DNA of 64,000 bases, from positions 186,001 to 250,000 of the forward strand of contig JAIXWF010000013.1 of the NCBI GenBank assembly GCA_027482185.1, given 5' to 3'. Source of the DNA: Opitutaceae bacterium (GTDB lineage: Bacteria; Verrucomicrobiota; Verrucomicrobiia; Opitutales; Opitutaceae). Shown piece by piece: positions 11,101 through 18,579 of the stretch; the first letter of the stretch is position 1, and every line of letters starts with the position of its first letter. The position numbers were made by a program, and so were the translations under genes. The notes under the pieces are model-generated. The model made no database searches and was not told where the DNA came from. It was given only the letters and a program-made list of their open reading frames with translations.

Positions 11101-14100
11101 AGGTCGATGGCGGCGCCGGCGGCGACGGTGACCGCGGAAGAATCGGAGATCCGGTTGGTGCCGTTGTAGACGACGGTGCCGGCGTCGACATTGGTGGCGC
11201 CGGTATAGGTGTTGACGGCGCCGAGCGTAAGATTGCCGGTGCCGGTCTTGGTCAAGGAGCCGGTGCCGGCGATGACGTTGGCGATGGAGAGATCGGTGAC
11301 GGTCTCGAAGGTGCCGCCGGCGGCACCGAGGGTGAAGCCGCGGTTGTCGGCGGCGAAGGCAACGGCGGAGCCGGCGGAGCGCAGGGTGCCGCCGTTGAGC
11401 GTGATCTGGTCGGCGACGGCGGCGCCGGGAGCGTCGCCGAGCTGGTTGGCGTTGGAGATGGAGACGGTGCCGGCGTTGATGATCGTCTTGCCGGTGTAGG
11501 TGTTGTCGGCGCCGAGGGTGAGGACTCCGGTACCGTTCATCGTGAGGCTGCCGGTGCCGGTGGTGATGGTGCCCGAGATGGTGGTGTCGCCGGAGCCGCC
11601 GACGGTGACGTTGCGGTTGGTGCCGGTGATGGCGTTGGCGGCGTTGAGCGTGAGCGTGCCGGTCGAGTTCTGGTTGATGGTGAGGCCGTCGTTCAGCGTG
11701 AGGCCGGCGGAGATGGTCGCGGAGCCGGTGTTGCTGAGAGAGATCGTCGCATTGCCGGCGGAGACATCCATCGTGATCCGCTGCGTGGCGGACGGGGCGA
11801 TGGTGTAGCTGTTGTTGTCGTTGAAGACGAGGTAGCCGGCGGTGCGGTTGGCATCGAGGGTGACGGTGCGGTCGGCGGTGATGGCGCTGCCGAAGACGGT
11901 CGAGGTGCCGACGCCGCCGGGGTTGGTGACGCCGCCGTTCCAGTTGTTGCCGGTCCAGGTGCCGCCGGAGTCGACTCCCCACGTGTAGGCGGCGCCGGTG
12001 ATGGGAACGATTTCGAAGAGGCCGCCGACGTTGATGATCTGGGCGCCGGTGCCGTAGCCGGCGAAGGTGATGTTGCTGAGGAACGTGGAATTGAAGGCGG
12101 TAAGGGAATTGACGAGGAGCTGGCTGGCGCCGCCGCCGGTGGGGCTGCCGGCCCAGTTGTCGATCGTGAGGGCGCCGGCGGTGTAGGATCCGGTGCCGAG
12201 ACCGAGGATGCCGCCCATCGAATTGAAATTGATCGCGGAGGAGGCGAGCAGCGAGAGGCTGCCGAAGGTGTCGCTGTAGCCGTTGGTGGCGAAGGTGCCG
12301 CCGTTGAGGACGAGGTTCGAAGCGAAGACGTTGTCGGCCCCGAGGGCGACGGTGCCTTGGTTGATCTGGAGGTTGCCGGCGAAGGTGTTGGTGCCGGAGA
12401 AGGTCGTGGTGCCGGTGCCGGTCTTGAGAATGTTGCCGGTGCCGGTAGCGGCGCCGGAGTAGACGGTGTTGGCGTTGTTGGCGCCGAGGGTGAGGGAGCC
12501 GCCGCTGAGGGAAACGCCGCCGGCGCCGGCGAGGGAGCCGATGGTATCGGTGCGGCTGTTGACGTCGAAGGTGGCGCCGCCGGCGACGGTGACGGCGGTG
12601 GTGTCGGCGAGGACGTTGTTGGCGGTGAGGCGGAGGGTGCCGGCGTTGATGTTGGTGGCGCCGGTGTAGGTGTTGGCGCCGCCGAGGGCGAGGGTGCCGG
12701 TGCCGGTTTTCGTCAGGTTGCCGGAGCCGGAGGCGACGCCGTTGTAGGTGAGGGTCGTGCCGCTGTCGGTGCTGACGGTGCCGCCGCCGGTGCCGAGGGT
12801 AACGCCGCGGGTGTCTGCGAGCGTGAAGGTGGACGTGGTCTGCAGCGTGCCGCCGTCGAGGGTGAGGGTTCCCGAGGTGGCGCCGAGGCCCGAATCGGCG
12901 GCGATGGCGACGGTGCCGGCGTTGACGGTGGTGTTGCCGGCGTAGGTGTTGATGCCGGAGAGGGTGAGGGTGCCGCCGCCGGTTTTGACGAGATCGCTGC
13001 CGGAGGCGCCGCTGATCACGCCGGAGATGTTGAGGCTGCCGCCGTCGACGCCGACGGAATTGGCGCCGGCGGCGCCGAGGGCGACGGTGCCGGTCCAGAC
13101 ATTTGCGCCCGCGGTGTTGAGCAGGGCGCCGTTGCCGGCGGCGCCGGTGCCGCTGATCGTCAGGCTTTCGGCGGCGAAGGTCGTGCCGGAACCGGCGAGG
13201 GCGAGGGTGCCGCCGCTGTTGACCGTGGTGCCGGCGGCGGTGGACCCGAGGGCGGTCGCCTTGCTGATCTCGAGCGTGCCGCCGTTGACGGTGGTGGTGC
13301 CGGTGTAGGTGTTGGCGTCGGAGCCGGAAAGACGGGCGGTGCCGGAGTCGCTCTTGACGAGGTTGCCGGCGCCGGAAATCGCGCCGGAGAGGACGGTGGT
13401 GCCGGTGCCTTTGAGGCCGAGGGTGTTGCCGCCGGTGTCGATGGCCCCGCTGATGGTGAAGACGGGGGCGATGTTGTTGTTGATGTCGAGCGTCCGGTTC
13501 ATCTGGACGTCGAGCCCGAGCGTGTGGCTGGCGTTGCCGCCGGCGTCGTTGGTGAGGTTGATCGACGTGAGGCCGCCGGCGGTGACGGAGTCGAAGATGA
13601 GCTTGCGCGATTCGGAGGTCGTCAGCGAGTAGCCGTTGGTGCCGGAGAAGTAGAGGTTGGTGATGACCTTGTCGCTGCCGGCGACGTCGATGTTCTGGGC
13701 GGTGCTGACGTAGGTGCTGTTGAAGATGACGTTGGACTTGAGGGTGGGGTTGGTCTGGCCGACCCAATTGAGGGGATCGCTGGCGCCGGTGCCCCAGACG
13801 CTGTTGCCGCCGCCGCTGTCGCCGGGGCCGTTGCGGTTGTCCCAGATGAAATTGCCGCTGCCGGCGGTGGCTTGGATCTGGAGCAGGCCGCCGACCTCGG
13901 TGATCAGCGTGCCCGAGCCGGTACCGGCGCTGAAGCCCATCTTGAGCTGCTCGGGGCGGACGAAGGAGCTGAGGTCGACGTTGAGCAGATTGTACCAGAG
14001 ACCGTCCTCGCCGAACTGCATGCTGACGGAGAGCTGGCTGGTTTCGTCGAGGGTGATGGAGACGTTGCGGTACTGGGTGCTTTGGTTGGGCCGGCCGGTG

Positions 14101-14825
14101 GCGGTCGGGAACGCCATGACGTAGGGCAGGCCGGGGTCGGTTGTGCCGGTGGTATTGGCGGCGCCGCGGCCGGCGGTTCCGGCGAGGTAATCGTAGCCGG
14201 TCTGGTCCTGGCCGGGACCGCGGACGGCAACGCTGTTGTACTGCAGGGTATTGGTGCCGCCGGAGCGGCCCTCGGCGGCGACGGAGAAGTTGCCGTAGGC
14301 GTCGAGCGCGACGGAGACGAAGCCGCCGTTCAGGCCATCGACCCCGGTCTTCTGGGCGTAGCCGAGGGAGCCACCGTCGGCGCCGACCTGGAAACTCTTG
14401 CTCGCGTCGTAGAGGAAAAAGGTGAGGCCGTCGGCGCCGGTGCCGGCGAAGTTGTTGCCGCCCCAGAGATTGACGCCGAACTGGATGTTGACGCTGTTGC
14501 CGGCGGAGGGGACGGGGGTGTCGAAGTAGACGGCGTTGTGGGTGTTCGTCGTGTTGTTCGTCAACCGGAGCCAGCCGGAGCCGGAAGGATCGATAATGCC
14601 GCCGGTTTCAGGGTCGCCGGTCCGCGTGGCGGCGCCGGAAGTCAGAATCGCATTGGGGGTGGAATTTCCGGCCGGATTCAGCACCCAGCCGGCGGCCGTC
14701 GAGTTCTTGAAGTCTTCCGAATACGTGAATTGGCCGCGCGCGGAACCAAGCGCGGCGAGCGCCAAGAGGGCGAGGGCGGCGAAGCGCAGAGACCTGCGAA
14801 CGGGGTGCTGGACGAGAATGGACAT
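5172..14825 (-). CDS. Giant PEP-CTERM protein with lectin-like domain and about 19 autotransporter-type beta-strand repeats
   Basis: About 3217 residues. Order of parts: signal peptide (MSILVQHPVRRSLRFAAL.., cleavage near SARGQ); a legume-lectin-like beta-sandwich over roughly the first 330 residues (DGLTFFLYD, GGSLGY); then about 19 copies of a repeat of the form LTKTGTGTLALGGANTYTG followed by NAGTL, the TIGR02601 beta-strand repeat. The C-terminus is PAPEPSTYGAIMVAGALGL followed by GYRRWRA, a PEP-CTERM signal: PEP motif, membrane segment, basic tail. PEP-CTERM proteins are cut by an exosortase and placed on the outer surface or in the polysaccharide matrix; no exosortase gene was recognised here. 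A TTG at 14867 also opens the frame, but it lies within 8 bases of an operator-like palindrome, so the ATG at 14825 is preferred. The stop is TAA. Base composition is low-complexity, so alternative frames stay open by chance. Confidence 0.88.
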   Translation of the reverse strand: MSILVQHPVRRSLRFAALALLALAALGSARGQFTYSEDFKNSTAAGWVLNPAGNSTPNAILTSGAATRTGDPETGGIIDPSGSGWLRLTNNTTNTHNAVYFDTPVPSAGNSVNIQFGVNLWGGNNFAGTGADGLTFFLYDASKSFQVGADGGSLGYAQKTGVDGLNGGFVSVALDAYGNFSVAAEGRSGGTNTLQYNSVAVRGPGQDQTGYDYLAGTAGRGAANTTGTTDPGLPYVMAFPTATGRPNQSTQYRNVSITLDETSQLSVSMQFGEDGLWYNLLNVDLSSFVRPEQLKMGFSAGTGSGTLITEVGGLLQIQATAGSGNFIWDNRNGPGDSGGGNSVWGTGASDPLNWVGQTNPTLKSNVIFNSTYVSTAQNIDVAGSDKVITNLYFSGTNGYSLTTSESRKLIFDSVTAGGLTSINLTNDAGGNASHTLGLDVQMNRTLDINNNIAPVFTISGAIDTGGNTLGLKGTGTTVLSGAISGAGNLVKSDSGTARLSGSDANTYTGTTTVNGGTLEISKATALGSTAAGTTVNSGGTLALAGSGTTFAAESLTISGTGAAGNGALLNTAGANVWTGTVALGAAGANSVGVDGGSLNISGVISGASGSDLVKTGGGTLTLSGINTYAGNTTVNAGTVAIAADSGLGATSGTLTLDGGTLQTTSTFTLADTRGVTLGTGGGTVSTDSGTTLTYNGVASGSGNLTKTGTGTLALGGANTYTGATNINAGTLRLTANNVLADTTAVTVAGGATFDVNSRTDTIGSLAGAGGVSLSGGSLTLGANNANTVYSGAATGTGNILKTGTGTTTFSGTNTFAGNLQINQGTVALGADNVFASNLVLNGGTFATNGYSDTFGSLSLLASSAINFNSMGGILGLGTGSYTAGALTIDNWAGSPTGGGASQLLVNSLTAFNSTFLSNITFAGYGTGAQIINVGGLFEIVPITGAAYTWGVDSGGTWTGNNWNGGVTNPGGVGTSTVFGSAITADRTVTLDANRTAGYLVFNDNNSYTIAPSATQRITMDVSAGNATISLSNTGSATISAGLTLNDGLTINQNSTGTLTLNAANAITGTNRNVTVGGSGDTTISGTITTGTGSLTMNGTGVLTLGADNTYTGKTIINAGTVSISNANQLGDAPGAAVADQITLNGGTLRSAGSAVAFAADNRGFTLGAAGGTFETVTDLSIANVIAGTGSLTKTGTGNLTLGAVNTYTGATNVDAGTVVYNGTNRISDSSAVTVAAGAAIDLVQFSDTVGSIAGAGNINATGTGALTLTFGGLNTATTFSGNITDGAASTLSLVKTGSGTTVLSGAGANTFDGTVTINSGGALNIQKASALGSTAGGTTVNSGGALEIQGGITVAGEALSLSGTGVSSGGALRNVSGNNTFTGAVTLAGATTITSVADTLTLSTGGITGTNQNLAVNGAGNTTISGAITTGSGTVTKAGNGILTLAGANTYTGATAVNSGTVVVQNAAGLGTNAAGTTVANGATLAFDGAAYTSNEGLTLAGSGVGGLGALRNTGADHTLSGNIALTAETTVGVAAGTTLTASGAISGGFGLVKGGNVTTDTGTLVLSAANSYTGTTAVNAGTLLVSGSGTLGSTANPTTIASGATLAFSNLGATSAENITVNGAGVGGLGAIQSIAGTNTLSGNITANSDTVIGVSAGTLVSTGNITGNFSVIKSGAGNLTLSGAANAYTGNTTVRNGTLTVTGNAPVAANGALGNSGSTVQIGDSGTAAADNLGLLIGNATGGVTVGRAVSVNNLNASGTAALGGTNTSGTNTFAGNIGLARDTNLTSAAGGTVVFSGALTGSGAITANGTGTVVLSGSNALSGAATVNSGATLVAANSNALGTTAAGTTVNSGGTLGLQGGITLPAAEALTLAGTGVSGNGALRNLSGDNTVAGAVTLAADTTIGAAAGNLTVSGAIGQSGGSRNLTTVGAGNLTLTAASGLTGAVTIGGTGTTTLANSGGQVFGSISGLTINTGATLALGAANQINDSANLTLSGGTLNVGSFSETMRQLSQTTASAIDYLNDGSVLRFNGVTGSVSGLGTVTGTMSINNWAGSLDGGGTEQLVVYSNAGAPTVTNITFTDWGAATTVSRPDLGTGFYEIVPLIAGTYWDVNGNGNWAAGNWANNSTASGVTIANAANTIAILGDTVTSVSPTVQAPLTVDPTINVAANATVGKLIFENSANRNYTVSGGSRLDFDVTSGQAQIIVNDNGSHVINTAGSRVNDTLLVTNNSDAAVGLDINSGLQFRTNNSDLIVNGTGTTRIDGAITINGTTGNDLLKTGSGTLVLSNTGNAYTGTTTVRNGTLVLEGNAASGSNGTLGNATSAVIVNDASTTGTMNTALLIGATGVSVNRSITVGAQGATTTLGGNIASGTGSFTGAISLAKNVDLTAAGTSAITFSGALTDGAASANVTKTGAGTVILSNTGNAYDGATAINAGTLRLGAANVLPNATAVTIATGATLDLNGFGETIGSLAGSGNVTGTSGTITLNTGGNNASTVFSGIVSDGAGTLALTKSGTGTMTLTGANTYDGATAVTAGTLVAANNTALGSATGSTSVTAGATLAFQGGITVTGETLTLNTNNSAPATAALSNLSGNNISTGTVTLTAATANDAVRVDVAGGSQLTLSGAIGQGANAAVLAKSGTGTLVLSGANTYTGLTNVTAGTLVVANNAALGTTAGATAVQVGATLGVQNNVTVASGETYTLYGTVAPPSAPSIKNIADTNTLAGNILLSGTIGTGVAIDSNTGSLTLNGAISQAGSPNYLVKTGSADLTLGGSAGNTFTGGFTVNDGRVIAAKTAGDATGAGNVNIGDGIGAAASAILQLNASNQINDTSTVTVQTDGRLDLQSFNDTVGAVTMAGGNIQGSGTLTLGNNLTFNGVGSATATVSANLNLGSTGTRVIQVGNNGVNGDTDLTVSGAISGTAGLNKTDLGTLELSGTSANTFSGAFQVSDGTVNLNKTAGVNATGTGNISVGDGVGAANSAVLTLLGSNQINNGSRVTVYGDGKFNLNGLTETIGSFAGTGTIDTGAGGTLIAGGDNTSTTFGGTLAGTGIIEKVGSGDLTFNTNMNYAGELRLSGGEITLAGINLTVGTLRITGNTILDFGNSAASILTATHVIVEPGATLTINNWVHMQDYFYATGSFTGVSSAAFDTRGTSPQNQIIFTGNLPDHTVWQSWDKQITPAPEPSTYGAIMVAGALGLLGYRRWRAARPAAQK

Positions 14826-14875
14826 TCCGGCTGACCAACGTATCGGCCGGAACGACAAAAACTTCAATCCGTTAA

Positions 14876-14891
14876 TAGGGTGTATACCCTA
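14876..14891 (-). promoter_or_regulatory. Operator-like palindrome TAGGGT-N4-ACCCTA upstream of the giant PEP-CTERM gene
   Basis: A 16-base perfect 6-bp-arm palindrome, TAGGGTGTATACCCTA, lies 50 bases upstream of the preferred ATG. It sits in an AT-rich island (about 14868-14931, which also contains TTACGTAA and CTGGACTCCAG) that contrasts with the GC-rich surroundings. It matches 12 of 16 bases with TAGGGTGAGTCCCTTA at 63625-63640 in front of the polysaccharide operon. Symmetry, position and recurrence suggest a binding site for a dimeric regulator. The regulator is unknown, and no clear -35/-10 pair could be assigned. Confidence 0.5.
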
Positions 14892-14931
14892 CGGAATTTA
14901 CGTAAGTTTTAAAAATCTGGACTCCAGGACC

Positions 14932-16185
14932 TTAAACAAAGCCGAGCGGTGCGAATGGACCTGGAACTACAGCTGCGGACGGACACTGCATCCACTGTTC
15001 CATCGCGGTGGCGTAAACTTGGCGAAAGTCGGTCGAAAACGTGAGGTCCTGGTTGCGCTTGAGGTCGAGGTCGGGGGCGGTGCCGTGGAGGCCGGCTTTG
15101 ACCTTGGAGCCCATCACAAACAGCGGCGCGGCGGTGCCGTGGTCGGTGCCGCGGCTCTCGTTTTCGCTGGGGCGCCGGCCGAACTCGGAAAACGTCATGG
15201 TCAATACTTGGTCCGCCAGACGGAGCGCCTCGAGGTCTTTTTGAAAGGCAGCCAGCCCTTCCGAGAGTTGCGTGAGCAGGTTCGCATGTTGCGGACCTTG
15301 ACCGCTGTGCGTGTCGAAGCCGCTCAGGGTCGCGTAGTAGACGCGCGTCGGCAGCCGGGCGGCAATGAGGGCGGCGATGCTGCGCAGCGAAGAGGCGAAG
15401 GTGGAGCCGGGGTAAGGCGAGGACGGCCGGTAGTCGCCAATGACGCGCTGGACCTTCTTTTCGGTGACGAGGGTATCCATCAGCGTCTGGCTGAGGAAGG
15501 TGGCGTTGCCGGAAGCGTCGGCGGGGGCGTTGCCGGCCATGGCTTCGAGCAAGCGGCGATTTTCCTCGTTCTCGCGGCGGTTGGCGAGTCCGCCGCCGAG
15601 ACCGAAAATCGGGTGCGACTTTTCGGCCATGAACGACTGGGGCACGCCGGTACCGGTGAGATGGATGGCAAGCGGATCGTGCGCATCGGCGGGCTGGCCG
15701 GCGCAGGCGTGGTCGAGGAAACGTCCGACCCAGCCGGTGGGCGCGAACTCGTCGCTGGAACTCCCCGTTTCCCAGATTTCGGTCGAACGAAAGTGGCTGC
15801 GGTTGGGATTCGGGTAGCCGACGTTCTGGACGATGGCGAGTTTGCCGTCCTGCAGCAGGCGGTGGAGCGCGGTGCACGCCGGATGGAGGCCGTGGGTATC
15901 GCCGGCGCGGAGCACTTTGTCTTTGGCGAGCGCGAGCGTGGGACGCAGCCGGTAGTAGTTGGCGTCCTCGAACGGCACGAGGGTGTTGAGGCCGTCGTTG
16001 CCGCCGGCGAGCTGGATCACGACGAGGATGCGGCGGTCGGTTTCCGGCGCGGGCGCGCCGAGGGTGGAGCGGACGAGAAACTCAGGGGCGAAGCCGCTGA
16101 AGGCGAGCAGGCCGATGCCCTTGGCGGTGCGGCCGAGAAATTCGCGGCGGGTGGCGGGCAGGCCGGAAGCGTGGGGAGCGTTCAT
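14932..16185 (-). CDS. DUF1501 family secreted protein (alkaline-phosphatase/sulfatase-like fold)
   Basis: A 417-residue protein starting with a twin-arginine export signal (PATRREFLGRTAKGIGLLAF), then VVIQLAGGNDGLNTLVP, the typical DUF1501 opening, and later GFDTHSGQ and FSEFGRRPSEN blocks also typical of the family. DUF1501 proteins are common in Planctomycetes and Verrucomicrobiota, are related to the alkaline phosphatase superfamily, and have no settled substrate. The ATG at 16185 is 5 bases after the stop of the DUF1800 gene, so the two form an operon. This pairing is a well-known arrangement. A role in processing an external polymer is only a guess. Confidence 0.85.
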   Translation of the reverse strand: MNAPHASGLPATRREFLGRTAKGIGLLAFSGFAPEFLVRSTLGAPAPETDRRILVVIQLAGGNDGLNTLVPFEDANYYRLRPTLALAKDKVLRAGDTHGLHPACTALHRLLQDGKLAIVQNVGYPNPNRSHFRSTEIWETGSSSDEFAPTGWVGRFLDHACAGQPADAHDPLAIHLTGTGVPQSFMAEKSHPIFGLGGGLANRRENEENRRLLEAMAGNAPADASGNATFLSQTLMDTLVTEKKVQRVIGDYRPSSPYPGSTFASSLRSIAALIAARLPTRVYYATLSGFDTHSGQGPQHANLLTQLSEGLAAFQKDLEALRLADQVLTMTFSEFGRRPSENESRGTDHGTAAPLFVMGSKVKAGLHGTAPDLDLKRNQDLTFSTDFRQVYATAMEQWMQCPSAAVVPGPFAPLGFV

Positions 16186-16190
16186 GGGGA

Positions 16191-17684
16191 TCAGCAGAGC
16201 TGGTAGGCCGGGGATTGGGCGAGGGTGACGGCGGCGCGGCGGAGACGGCGGAGGCGCTGGCCGGGATCGGGGCCGCCGGCTGCGACGTATTGGGAAAGCT
16301 GTGACACCGTGGCGGGCGCGACGGGACCCGGGAGCAGGTCCGCGGCGAGGGCGGCGACGGCGGCGTCGGGCGCGAGCGAGCGGAAGCGCGCGAAGGCGTC
16401 GTCGGGCACGGTGAAGGCGCCGGCGCCGTTGGTGCGGGCGGCGACGAGGTCGAGGAGTTCGTCGGCGTTGAGCGAGTTCTCGTCGAGCGGAGCGAAGAGC
16501 GTTTCGGCGAGTTGCCGGCGCGCGGCGATCGTGGCGGAGTTGATCCATTGGCGGCCGCCGACCCAGCCGCGGACGTTCGGCGGCTGGAAAGGCACCTGGC
16601 CCATCTGGCGCAGCGGCGTGAGCGTGAGCCGGGGCAGCGGGGCGACGGCCAGCGACCAATCCTGCACGAGACCGAGCAGATACTGGACGGGGCACTTGAT
16701 GAGGTTGCCGCGGAATTCCGGGGCGAAGAAGAGCCGGCTGCCGAAGAAGCGGCGCTGCAGGGCGCGCAGATCGAGGGCGTCGGCGCGCCATGCGTCGCCG
16801 AGCGCGGCGAGGTGCGCGGCGGGCAGCGGGGTCTCGCAGAGATAGAATTTCGCGAGCTCGCGCGGCAGATAGGTGGCGGCGGCGGGTTGGTTGAAGGCGA
16901 GGTCGATGACGTCGTCGCCGGTGAACGCGCCCGAGGTGCCGAAGACCGTCTTGACCGACTTGTCGTGCTGGCGGTCGTCGAAGCGGAAGCCGCCTTCGGG
17001 GCGCACGCGGTAGCCGGTGAAGGCGCGCGCAGCTTCCTTGATATCGGCTTCGGTGTAGTTGCCCTCGCCGAGGACGAAGAGCTCGAACAATTCGCGGGCG
17101 AAGTTCTCGTTCGGGGCCTTGAGTTGGCTCTGCGCGAGGTCGAGGTACACGACCATTGCCGGAGAACGGGAAACGGCTTTGGCGAGGGCCGGGGCGGGCC
17201 CGAAACCGAATTCGCCGAGGATCTCGAAATGCCGGTGGACGACGGCGGGATTGCGGACTTTTTCCGCCGAGACCACGTAGACATCGCTGAGAAAGAGCAC
17301 CCACTTCGCGGCCGCGGCCGATTCCGGCTGCGCGGCGTACTCGAGCCAGCGCAGGCTCAGTTCCTGGAGGCCGACGCGGCTGCGGTCCTGGAGTTCGCGC
17401 TGCGCGCGCTGCCGTTCTTCGGTCGAGCCCTTGCCGGCGTTGCGTTGCATGTCCGGAGCGGTCGCTTCGTAGCGGGCAACGAGACGCGGTTTGGGCAGGG
17501 CCGGAGCGGGATCGGGAAACAGACGTGCGAGGGTCGCGGGCAGACCGGCGGAAACGGCTCGGGCGACGTCGTCGGGCCGCGCGGTCCAACCGGCGCGACG
17601 CAGCAGATGGCGGGCGGTCTCGGCGTTCCAATCGGACGCGGGCAGCGGAGCCCACGCTTCCTGCGGGGCGAGGGAGGGGTTCAT
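16191..17684 (-). CDS. DUF1800 family protein
   Basis: About 497 residues. Typical DUF1800 features are HLLRRAGWTARPDDV near the N-terminus, SQLKAPNENFARELFELF followed by GEGNYTE in the middle, and PPNVRGWVGGRQWIN in the C-terminal half. The family is of unknown function and is almost always found next to DUF1501, as here: the DUF1501 gene starts 5 bases after this stop. The ATG at 17684 (MNPSLAPQ) is chosen; an in-frame TTG nine bases upstream is possible. No clear signal peptide is visible, which leaves its location uncertain. Confidence 0.85.
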   Translation of the reverse strand: MNPSLAPQEAWAPLPASDWNAETARHLLRRAGWTARPDDVARAVSAGLPATLARLFPDPAPALPKPRLVARYEATAPDMQRNAGKGSTEERQRAQRELQDRSRVGLQELSLRWLEYAAQPESAAAAKWVLFLSDVYVVSAEKVRNPAVVHRHFEILGEFGFGPAPALAKAVSRSPAMVVYLDLAQSQLKAPNENFARELFELFVLGEGNYTEADIKEAARAFTGYRVRPEGGFRFDDRQHDKSVKTVFGTSGAFTGDDVIDLAFNQPAAATYLPRELAKFYLCETPLPAAHLAALGDAWRADALDLRALQRRFFGSRLFFAPEFRGNLIKCPVQYLLGLVQDWSLAVAPLPRLTLTPLRQMGQVPFQPPNVRGWVGGRQWINSATIAARRQLAETLFAPLDENSLNADELLDLVAARTNGAGAFTVPDDAFARFRSLAPDAAVAALAADLLPGPVAPATVSQLSQYVAAGGPDPGQRLRRLRRAAVTLAQSPAYQLC

Positions 17685-17763
17685 CGGCGGCAATGACGGC
17701 GGCGCGGGGCCGCGGTTTCAAACGCTATCCTGCCGCGCGGGCGGAAAGTTCGCGGTGCGTTGC

Positions 17764-18402
17764 TTAAGGCGCGCCGGGCGCGCGATGGATCTGCGGCGTC
17801 CACGTCGCGTAGCTCGGTTCCTCGTGGAGAAAGGCATCGGCGCTTGCGGTGGTGGCAAACAGATCGGTCTCCGCCGTGGCGGCAAACAACTGCGGCACGT
17901 CGTAGGGCAAGGTGACGGCGTCGGCCGGCAACGTCGACCAGGCGCGGAAGCCCGCGGGCGTCGCCGGCGCCGGCGGCAGCGCGGCCGGGGCGAGGCGGCG
18001 GAGACCATGGTTGCGGTCGTAGCAATGCCAGGAGTCGCGGCGCGCATCGGCGATGACGCTGAGATCGCGCCGTTCGGAGCCATGGGCGACGAGGGCGAGG
18101 CTGCCGTAGCGGTAGACCGGGCGCGGCGCGAGCAGCGTCCAGGTACGGATCGCCATGGCGGCGGTACGGATGCCGAGGATCGAGCCCGGGCCTTCGCAAA
18201 AGACAAAGGCGCCGGCGGATTCGAGGGCGGCGGCGGGCAGGCGTTCGACGGCGCGGAAAAGGGCGACGTTGGCTTCGTCGTCGCCGGAGGTCCATTGCGG
18301 CGCCGTGTCCGGACCGAACCAGCCGACGTGGATGCGCGTGGAGGCGGCATCGAGCACCAGCAGCGAGCGGTGCGCGGCAAGCAGGGCGTTCAGGCTCGGC
18401 AT
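17764..18402 (-). CDS. tsaB: TsaB-like protein (tRNA threonylcarbamoyladenosine modification), divergent
   Basis: A 212-residue protein with an actin-like ATPase N-terminus (LLVLDAASTRIHVGWFG) and an EGPGSILGIRTAAMAIRTW block near residues 70-88. That block corresponds to the GPGSFTGLRIG signature of TsaB (YeaZ). TsaB scaffolds TsaD and TsaE in making the t6A base of tRNAs that read ANN codons. The length fits the family (about 220). Sequence drift at several signature positions lowers certainty; another member of the ASKHA/glycoprotease superfamily is the alternative. It is transcribed divergently from tig, with 177 bases between the starts. Confidence 0.62.
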   Translation of the reverse strand: MPSLNALLAAHRSLLVLDAASTRIHVGWFGPDTAPQWTSGDDEANVALFRAVERLPAAALESAGAFVFCEGPGSILGIRTAAMAIRTWTLLAPRPVYRYGSLALVAHGSERRDLSVIADARRDSWHCYDRNHGLRRLAPAALPPAPATPAGFRAWSTLPADAVTLPYDVPQLFAATAETDLFATTASADAFLHEEPSYATWTPQIHRAPGAP

Positions 18403-18511
18403 GGCGGCGACGAAACGGCGCGGGCCGGAGCGGCGCAAGCGCGCAGACGGCGGGAGACGTTTCCGCGCGGACCGGCGGCGCGAAGGCCGGGCGCCGGGGC
18501 AGAATCCGTCA

Positions 18512-18539
18512 TTGACCGGTACCCCGTGCGGCCTAGCGT
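18512..18539 (+). promoter_or_regulatory. Candidate sigma-70 promoter for tig
   Basis: TTGACC at 18512-18517, a 16-base spacer and TAGCGT at 18534-18539, followed by an AT-richer leader to the GTG start at 18580. The -35 box differs from consensus at one base; the -10 box is weak. If right, transcription starts near 18546, which excludes the upstream in-frame GTG at 18538 as the start codon of tig. Confidence 0.4.
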
Positions 18540-18579
18540 GGACAATTCTTTCAACACAAAACCCGTCCTCGAATCCGCC

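Noticed and set aside
5590-13767. A 2725-codon second frame on the minus strand within the giant gene
   Set aside because: Arginine/histidine-rich low-complexity translation with no start context or domain; a frame shadow of the repeats.
5172-14825. Regularly spaced GTGCCGGCG-type repeats that could be mistaken for a CRISPR or satellite array
   Set aside because: They are the codons of the TGTGTL/NAGTL protein repeats, with variable spacing and no spacers.
8082-14834. A 2250-codon open frame on the plus strand opposite the giant repeat gene
   Set aside because: It is composed almost only of G, A, D, E and V, has no domain likeness, and comes from the GC-rich repetitive sequence of the minus-strand gene, whose protein has clear signal peptide, repeats and PEP-CTERM.
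14826-14867. TTG start at 14867 for the giant protein
   Set aside because: It lies 8 bases from the operator-like palindrome, leaving no room for a promoter and leader; the ATG at 14825 gives a normal signal peptide.
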